Below are positions 8,144 through 14,198 of a stretch of DNA of 14,198 nucleotides, piece by piece. Origin of the DNA: Smittium culicis (Eukaryota > Kickxellomycota > Harpellomycetes > Harpellales > Legeriomycetaceae). Below the pieces are notes generated by a model that was not told the DNA's origin, did not search any database, and was given only the letters and a program-made list of their open reading frames with translations. A program made the translations under genes and the position numbers. Each line of letters opens with the position of its first letter. Position 1 is the first letter of the stretch. Location of the stretch: the NCBI GenBank assembly GCA_001970855.1, contig LSSN01001851.1, positions 1 to 14,198 on the forward strand, read 5' to 3'.

Positions 8144-8926
8144 TCAGTTTTATTTGCCTATTAAAATTACCATAAATTTTAATTTACAATTATAAAACTA
8201 CAAAGAAATTAAACATAACTTGAAATCATTTACAAAGTAACTTAGCATGAACTAGAAAGAAAATTTATTTAAATACAACCATTAATACTTCGCCACAATC
8301 AGTTTTATTTTTATAAACTACTATTTAGTACACTAATAAGAAATTATAAAGATCATAAGTTGGATTTTTAGCCATTGTAATAATAACATCAGTTCAAAAA
8401 GAAAAGGTAAAATAATAATAAAGTCTTCAGTTTAACTATTTAAAAGTTACAATCAAAATCTAGCCTAATCAAACAGCAACAGTAAAAATAAAAAATAAAA
8501 ATAATAAATATAACAGGTATTTTTTTCATATAATAGACTAATCAACTACAAAGAAAATGCCGTAATGAAGCGAATCGATATTTTTTTAGAAAAATAATAA
8601 TAATAAACTTTCATAATATTTAAAATAAAGCTTAAAATCCCAATAAAATTAACAAAAAATAGGATAATAATTAAATAAAATCAATCTTTTTTTCTGCTAC
8701 TTTTTTACGATTATAAAAAAAAACATCTTTAATCTGAATATCATTAAACTTTTAAATATAAAATTTAATTTATATAAAAAATATTCAAAAAACTAAAAAA
8801 ATTTATCCTTTAACTACAATTTTGATTATATTTTCAAATTTGAATTAATATAAAATTATTAATAGTTAATAAAATAAAACCATATATAATATACTAAAAA
8901 TAAACAAATAAATCTTATCTATCAAA
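8144..8926. other. Very AT-rich intergenic sequence; nothing coding seen
   Basis: This is almost pure A/T with runs such as AATAATAATAA and frequent stops in every frame. No repeat unit of useful length or gene is supported. If the fragments on either side belong to one dead element, this would be its lost or eroded middle. Confidence 0.5.
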
Positions 8927-9037
8927 ATGAAATCTAAGCTATTTCATGAAAACTATGTTAAGAAAACTGATTCCACTTCTGATCCTGAACTTGTTTCTCA
9001 GTGCGAAATCCCCCACTGCAAGAACTGGGGATTATGA
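8927..9037 (+). CDS. 36-aa ORF or gene fragment with a Cys pair, truncated next to the LINE 3' end
   Basis: ATG 8927 opens MKSKLFHENYVKKTDSTSDP, then ELVSQCEIPHCKNWGL and TGA at 9035-9037. The codon mix is normal and unlike the flanks, which marks it as a real coding remnant. The C-x4-C pair before an abrupt end is where a zinc-binding module could begin; CEIPHCK resembles the first Cys pair of piggyBac-type C-terminal zinc ribbons, but this is a weak inference. The mixed sequence stops where LINE-type 3' sequence on the other strand begins, which suggests the LINE inserted into, or joined onto, this unit. Its DNA also folds: AATCCCC (starting 9007) pairs with GGGGATT (9027-9033). Confidence 0.35.
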   Translation: MKSKLFHENYVKKTDSTSDPELVSQCEIPHCKNWGL

Positions 9038-9186
9038 TACGCATATAAAAATATATATTTTTTTCTCTCAGAGATTTTATTAAACATAAATAAAAAATAT
9101 TTAAAACTAATTTTAAAATTTATAAAAATGTTAAAAAAAAGTAAAAAGTTTTATCAAAAAAGTTTTCCCCCGACCCCCCTCCGCCG
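9038..9186 (-). other. LINE 3' UTR: G-rich tract then A/T-rich tail
   Basis: Directly after the ORF2 stop (TAG 9187-9189) the coding strand reads a G-rich tract (9167-9186) with runs of six and five Gs. It then changes sharply to T- and A-rich sequence down to about 9045, including TCTCTCAGAGA near 9064-9074. G-rich 3' UTR tracts are known in several LINE families. A terminal poly(A) or simple repeat is suggested by the A-run near 9058-9065 on that strand, but the exact end is not fixed. Confidence 0.55.
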
Positions 9187-12100
9187 CTATAGCAGCTCCA
9201 TACCCACTAGGCATTGGTTCAAGGGGGCTGATGAGTAACAATTACTCTGTAGTATAAGTGTTCTGGGCACGCGGATGCCGTTCAAAAATTTGGCTGTTTC
9301 TAGCTCAAAATTTTGATCGGCGGTGCCAGCTCGAAGCTGGCTTAAAGATTTTTTAGACTCCCCCCCAAGGAGTTTTCCAACTAGCCCCAACCGGGCTTCA
9401 TTAGAATTTGAAAACAAAAAATTTTTATTAATGCTGATCGAAGCTGGTATGAACCGGCCGATCGTTTTATTCCGTACTCTGTGCCACATAGCGCAGTCTA
9501 ATGGCATGTGATATGCTGTCTCGGGCGTTCTGAGCTTGCAGCAGGGACAAAATATTTTATATTTTTCGTTGATGATTTTGATGTTGGATAGGCGCTGGGC
9601 AGTCCAATAGCTTCCCATTCGCAATTTCCCGATGTCCTGGAGGCCCAGCCTCAGTGTGGGGTATATTATTTGCAGACCAATCCAACTGACTTTGGATTTT
9701 ATTTTTCGGCTAACAGCCCAGTTTTGTATTTTGGATCGATTATTTTTCATTTTTAATTTTTCTATTTGCCAGTAAAATCACAGTCTGGCCAGCAGCGTCT
9801 GTCTTGCAGTATCTTTTTATCCACCTTGAGCCGCCAGTTACCCACGTTGATTTTTGAACCTTGATAGGATACTTGATGAGATCTTCAATCCGCGTTTTGG
9901 ATGCTGGCCACTTGATATATGCTCGCTCACAGGCGGTGCTGGCGCGCAGGAACACTGAGGTGATACCCAGTTCCTCGGGTATCCGTTCCATCGCAGCGCT
10001 CTTTCCGACCTTGGCAACTAGTCGCGTTGACTGGTCAATAACAGTCTCTATCGGGTGACATTGGGCTTCGCTCATCCTGAATTTCTCGCCTCCGTAGCAT
10101 CCAATTAGAATCAGAGCCGAATTTATAAACTTTACTTTAAGTGCGGTGAGCACATTCGATCGGTTTAGAAAGCTATATGCAGAGTATAGGGCTTTCTGTG
10201 CCTTCAGTTAGTTGTTTTTATAGTGCCTGATAAATTCCACTTGCTATATATGATATAGACCAAATAGTTTTAGTTATCAGAGGACCTGATGTTTTGCCGT
10301 TGCAGTGTCATTTCGACTGCATCATCACAGTTGATGGCCATGATCGTGCACTTGGAGGCATTCATAGCCATTTCCAAAGCTTCTGACCATGTGCTGATGG
10401 CATCCAATAAAATTTGTAAATTTTGGGCTGAGTCGTCCAAAACCACCGCATTGTGGGCAAACAGCAGTCCTGGAATGCGTTTGGGTAGTTCAGGTACTTC
10501 CACGGCTAATACGTCAGAGAATATGTCATTTATATAGAGGTCGAAGAGAATTGGTGAAGCTGGGCACCCTTGACGCACTCCACAGTGGTATTCTGAGCGC
10601 TCCGAAATGTCATCACCAATCCTAACAGCTATTTTAGGATCATAGTATATCCCCTTGATCACATTTAGTAGTTTTCCACCGATGCCGATGGACCGCAGCT
10701 TGTGGATCAGTGCCATGTGGGGCACTCTGACATAAGCCTTACTGTAGTCTACAAAGCAGATCCAGGTTTGAAGATTTTTTATTTTGCGGCACCTCGCAAT
10801 TTCGTATAGAGTGGTTACTTGAGCCACACACTCTTCAAAATTGCGAAAACCGGATTGTTCTTTGGCTATCAGTTTGTATTTGATACCCATGGCTGCCAGT
10901 TTGGTGGTCACGATCTTGGCTAGTAGCTTGATAATGGTAAGTATGAGCGAAATTTCCCTATAGTTGTTAGGGTCTTTCATATCACCCTTCTTAGGCACAG
11001 GTACTATGATACTTGTAGTCATGCAACTCGGGATCTCACTGGAATCATACATTTTTTTTATAATTTTTTTTATAAGTTTTGCGAGATCGGATGTTGATGA
11101 TTTTTCTGTCATCACCGTTTTCCAGATCTCGCTGGGCACCCCATCGACTCCCGGAGCCTTGTTATTTGGGGTATCATTTAGAGCCTTGGTGATTTCTGAC
11201 CATTTTATTGGGTCATCACACTCTGCGAAGTAGACCTCATCGCCAGAAAGTAGCTCCCGCCACTTGGCTGTATTGCGGCTATTCCCTTGGTGTCTTTAGC
11301 CAGATCACCAAAGTGCTTAATCCGTATACTTAGTTTTTTTGTTTTTACAGTTATTAAAATTTTATCAGAATCGTACATTGAGCCGCTAGATACACTGTGG
11401 AAAGTGTTCCCAGTGCACGATTTGATGTATCGCCAGTATTATTTGGAAGAATTACTTAACAAGTTTTCGGCTAGTTTTTTTTGAGTTTTTTCATAGTGGG
11501 CTTTTCGATCTGCCTTTATTGAGTCAATTGAATTCGATTCGGCATCGACGTATTCTCTTATTGGCCCTTTTTTATTTACAGTTTTTTTGAATTTTTTTCT
11601 GCGCTTTTTTATTTTTTTCAGCGTCTTTTTCGACAGTATTGTCTTGAAGCTTTCGCCAGGTGCAGTAACAGCATCTAGTTGAGCTGATTGAGCCCAAACA
11701 GCATCAACAAGGCTTGAGCAAAGCTCATATAGAGCCAAATTTGATTCTAAAAGCACTGCAAAACGATTATTAGTAGTAAATTTATTTCCAGCTAATAAAA
11801 ATTTTTTGGCGATAATTTTGATTTTTTTTTTCTGGGACCTCGAAGCTGTCCAAGTTCCACTGCGCGGCGATCGACATGAGGTCTGAAAGGTCCAAAAAGC
11901 GGTTTGCGGTGCACCAGTTTGGTCGGCTGTTGAGCCCAGCGTAATAAATATGATCGATCATACGCTCAACTCTGCCCTTATTGTACCTAGATCCTTTTGA
12001 GTTTAACACTTTGGCTTGTCGGAACCCAGTTCCCATCTTCAAAGTTAGTCTAATCAATGCTGAGGTATCCATGTTGAGGTCCCCCAGCAGTAAGTGTTTA

Positions 12101-12905
12101 TTAAATTTTTTGTTAAATTTTTTGAAGCTGCTCGTAAGCTCAGAAATAGTGTTTTTTTTACGAATTCCTGAACTTGGGATATGAGCATTGGTGACTAGAA
12201 GCTGGAATTTCTCTCCACTTTTAGTGCAACCAGACAATATTCCAGCCATCCAGGTTGTGTTTGATTTATATTCGCTCAGATTGAGCCCTATGTTATTTTT
12301 TACGGCCAATAGTAGGCCAGTTCCACCTTTAATAAGGTCAGCTTTGGACTCAACACAGGTGTAGCCAGGTAAACGACACCTGTATGTTTTCTTATTCAGA
12401 AATGTTTCCTGTAGAGCCAGGATGTCCGTTTGAGCTGAATTTATATAGTATATAAGCTCTTCATCTATACGTTTAATGCCACGGACATTATAGGCAAACA
12501 CCGTGAAAGTATCATTGCTTTTGAACAAAATAGTACTTGTATTATTTTTATTTTGAGTTTTTATTTTATTATTATCCTTACTTTGTTTTAACCCAATTAA
12601 TTTGGCGGATCGAATTTTTTTGTTGATTTCACGCCTAATTTTGGCATGTAAAGCTTTTTCGATTTTTTTTATTTCTAATTTTGAGAAATTCATTTTGTAC
12701 CCATAGTTGGAGTGAATTTAATGCCTCCATTTGCCATTACGCTGTTTAATTTTTTTAAAATTGAAGCTTTGTTCAGTCAGTGTTGAGTAAAGTAGAATGT
12801 ATCTCTTCACAGTGCCTTTTTTGAGCTCTTTGATGTTTAATACCAAGAATTTGTCTGTTTTTATTTTATTTTTTGTTTTTATTATTTTTTTGGTTTTTTT
12901 TCCAT
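9187..12905 (-). pseudogene. LINE ORF2 pseudogene: endonuclease, reverse transcriptase, CCHC zinc finger
   Basis: A likely start is ATG 12905, nine nt after the ORF1 stop; the frame then shifts within A-runs. A Lys-rich leader (12900-12540) precedes the APE-type endonuclease (about 12510-11845): YNVRG, LQETFL, GGTGLLL, NAHIPSS, LLGDLNMD, RMIDHIYY, and SDL where SDH is expected. A linker (11820-11290) includes YWRYIKS and HFGDLAKDTKG. The reverse transcriptase (about 11180-10270) has NNKAPGVDGVPSEIW, VPVPKKGD, NNYREISL, EQSGFRN, CFVDYSKAY (motif A Asp codon 10747-10749), GVRQGCPASPILF, FAHN where FADD is expected, and MNASKC. After the thumb region come GKSAAMERIPEELGI and a finger C-x2-C-x9-H-x4-C (9493-9549). 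Damage: TAA at 12718-12720, 11439-11441, 10270-10272 and 10208-10210; frameshifts near 11822-11831 (A10), 11283-11288, 10215-10219 (A5) and 9740-9765, plus one near the start. The enzymes would copy element RNA at a nicked target. Confidence 0.95.
9493..9549 (-). other. ORF2 C-terminal CCHC zinc finger
   Basis: The translated segment reads CPCCKLRTPETAYHMPLDC, giving ligands C-x2-C-x9-H-x4-C. A finger of this kind near the C-terminus of ORF2, followed here by about 100 residues including LLGGESKKSLSQLRAGTADQ, is a regular feature of APE-type LINEs. It is intact in this copy. Confidence 0.8.
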
Positions 12906-12913
12906 AAAAAATT

Positions 12914-14198
12914 TTAATTTGTGTTTTGGCGCATTTCAGTGTCTGCGCCAGTATCTCCCGGTGGAATAGAGTCCAATTCCATATTAGCCACATTGGCTCC
13001 TTGGGGCGCTCTATCTACGCTTGATACATAGTTGAGGAATTATTTTTGGAGTATAAGGCCCAATCTGGCCTTTCCAGCCATAATAGAGTGTTCTGATGGC
13101 GTCTTATTACCATCAGAGTCACTTTGGTTGTTATTGAAAATAATATGCTCTTTTTTTATTTCCATAGGAGAGCTTGACCTTTCATAATCAGACGATTATT
13201 CGTAATCATCGGTTTCTATAGCCTTTTTATTTTCATTTATAGTATTTTTTTTAATATTATTTATGATTCTATGATCCGATCCTGTATCATCGTCAGATGA
13301 TATTTTTTTTAGCGTGCTTGGCTCTGGCTGGATCTGATCTATAGAGCTTGCTAGGGGCTTTTTTATTCCAGTAGTACCCCTAATAGTACGTACTGAGGTA
13401 GTATGGGAGCTACCAGAACCATCATTGGGTTCTAATTTTTTAGCCTCAGCTGCTTTTTTATCACCATCATTAGTTATAGTGGCAGCAACTGTTTCAAACG
13501 GCAAATTTTTTTTAGTGGGTGCAGTGTTTTCAAGGCTAACTGTCTTTTCTGGCTCTGTGCTCTTGAAGACAAATCCCATTTTGTTAGCGCTCTTTTTAGA
13601 TTTTTTTTCGTTAATAATTTTATTCAGAACTTCACAGTCTGATTTCCAATGTCCTACGCCTTTTCAATAGCTACAGGATTCTTTGCATCCTTTGTAGAAC
13701 AAGTTTACTAAGCCTGTATCATGCTCCAGAAATAGTGGCAATTCGGCATCAGGTATAATTTTTTTTACCAGGATTTTCATCCCATATGGATGAATAGTTT
13801 TACCCTTTTTTTTGCACCACGCACATATGTCAAATATCGTGGCAAAAGGTTCTATTTACTTTTTAATTATTTTTATCATTGATATAATCCCAACATCCCT
13901 GTAGTTAGGAACATTAATTACGGTTATGTCCTCTTCAGGCTTAACCATTTGGTACCTATCTATCTGTTTGTTACCATATTCAGTTTTTAATGCCATAAAC
14001 TTTGTTGCATCTTCGATTTTATCAAAGATAAAATATGATGCTTTTGCAATCTGATCATCATGTCTAGTATGGTATGTCCAATTTATAGAGTCTTCGACTC
14101 TATCTATGGCATCTATGTGATGTCCTTTGAACTGGGGCCAGGCGCAGCCGATTTTAATGTCTGAACCTCCGCTACAGATCTTTTTCAAGCAGCTTTGG
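12914..14198 (-). pseudogene. LINE ORF1 (gag-like, RNA-binding) pseudogene, 5'-truncated by the window edge
   Basis: One minus-strand frame stays open from the right edge to TAA 12914-12916 except for stops at 13856-13858 (TAA), 13664-13666 (TGA), 13196-13198 (TAA) and 13040-13042 (TAA), with no frameshift. The first part (14198-13700) reads ITVINVPNYRDVGIISMIKI, later CAWCKKKGKTIHPYGMKILV, then LPLFLEHDTGLVNLFYKGCK. This pattern suggests an RRM-like fold leading into a zinc knuckle at 13634-13675: C-S-Y-stop-KGVG-H-WKSD-C, where the second Cys is the TGA. The rest is a long low-complexity tail rich in Lys, Ser, Asp and Glu (ISSDDDTGSDHRI, SSDYERSSSPMEIKKEH). In working LINEs, ORF1 coats the RNA. 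ORF2 follows immediately on the same strand. Confidence 0.88.
13634..13675 (-). other. ORF1 zinc knuckle (CX2CX4HX4C) with TGA at the second Cys
   Basis: Codons read TGT-AGC-TAT-TGA-AAA-GGC-GTA-GGA-CAT, then TGG-AAA-TCA-GAC-TGT. Spacing is exactly that of a retroviral-type knuckle if the TGA replaced TGT or TGC. The other three ligands (Cys, His, Cys) are intact and in frame on both sides. Confidence 0.85.

Larger units (their letters stand above)
9038..14198 (-). mobile_element. Degenerate two-ORF non-LTR (LINE) retrotransposon, 5' end outside the window
   Basis: The minus strand carries, in order, an ORF1 with a zinc knuckle, an APE-type endonuclease, a reverse transcriptase, a C-terminal CCHC finger and an A/T-rich 3' tail. 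This is the standard layout of APE-bearing LINEs. No LTRs, integrase, protease or RNase H are seen. Many stops and frameshifts, plus lost catalytic residues, show that this copy cannot move by itself. Base composition is clearly less AT-rich than the flanks. The 3' boundary is uncertain, between 9038 and about 9166. A target-site duplication cannot be checked because the 5' end is missing. The clade is not assigned. Confidence 0.95.

Noticed and set aside
9007..9033. Rho-independent-type terminator hairpin
   Set aside because: The stem lies inside the small ORF and the genome is eukaryotic; no T-run follows directly.
9323..12184. Plus-strand open frames of 60-90 codons within the LINE
   Set aside because: They are antisense to recognisable endonuclease, RT and zinc-finger coding sequence.
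9187..14198. RIP-type mutation as the cause of the LINE stops (seven of eight are TAA)
   Set aside because: Several changes are not C-to-T: TGT/TGC to TGA in the knuckle, a TAA where Tyr is expected at 10270-10272, G-to-C in motif C and A-to-T in SDL. TAA is simply favoured in AT-rich DNA.
9187..14198. Altered genetic code reading TAA as sense
   Set aside because: FOX2 has no internal TAA, TAG or TGA in 926 codons and ends at TAA; the LINE also has real frameshifts and lost catalytic residues.

Overview
The window looks like nuclear DNA of an AT-rich fungus. The one intact gene is a fungal-type peroxisomal multifunctional enzyme (two SDR domains plus a hydratase-2 domain) with a spliceosomal GT-AG intron. 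The rest is very AT-rich intergenic DNA and decayed mobile-element sequence. An early-diverging lineage such as the gut-dwelling Harpellales and relatives would fit the composition and the LINE style. That placement is a guess and the sequence alone does not prove it.

Layout. 1-297: a broken minus-strand reading frame running off the left edge, possibly the start of a family B DNA polymerase. 298-1521: AT-rich spacer with two palindromes, a short spaced repeat and a clean 90-bp tandem duplication (891-1069). 1522-4438: the intact FOX2/MFE-2 gene on the minus strand; a first exon of 61 nt (4378-4438) and an intron (4242-4377) restore the N-terminal NAD-binding motif, giving 926 aa. 4439-9037: a long, very AT-rich region. 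It holds a pogo-like terminal-repeat candidate (4760-4815), eroded minus-strand coding frames (5299-5467, 5519-5899), two weak plus-strand small ORFs (6811-7145), and two isolated coding-like pieces (8012-8143, 8927-9037). 9038-14198: the 3' end and most of the body of a minus-strand non-LTR (LINE) retrotransposon. It has ORF1 (RNA-binding, zinc knuckle) and ORF2 (endonuclease, reverse transcriptase, CCHC finger), and its 5' end lies outside the window.

How the parts relate. FOX2 is the only host gene seen; its product would carry out the hydration and second oxidation steps of peroxisomal fatty-acid beta-oxidation. The LINE is dead. It carries eight in-frame stops and at least four frameshifts, plus losses at key residues of the endonuclease (SDH to SDL), the reverse transcriptase (FADD to FAHN) and the ORF1 zinc knuckle (second Cys is a TGA). 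The LINE is visibly less AT-rich than the DNA it sits in. I found no rRNA, tRNA or CRISPR. I see no convincing new biological system; the most useful leads are the edge pseudogene at 1-297 and the unidentified coding islands at 5299-5899 and 8012-9037.
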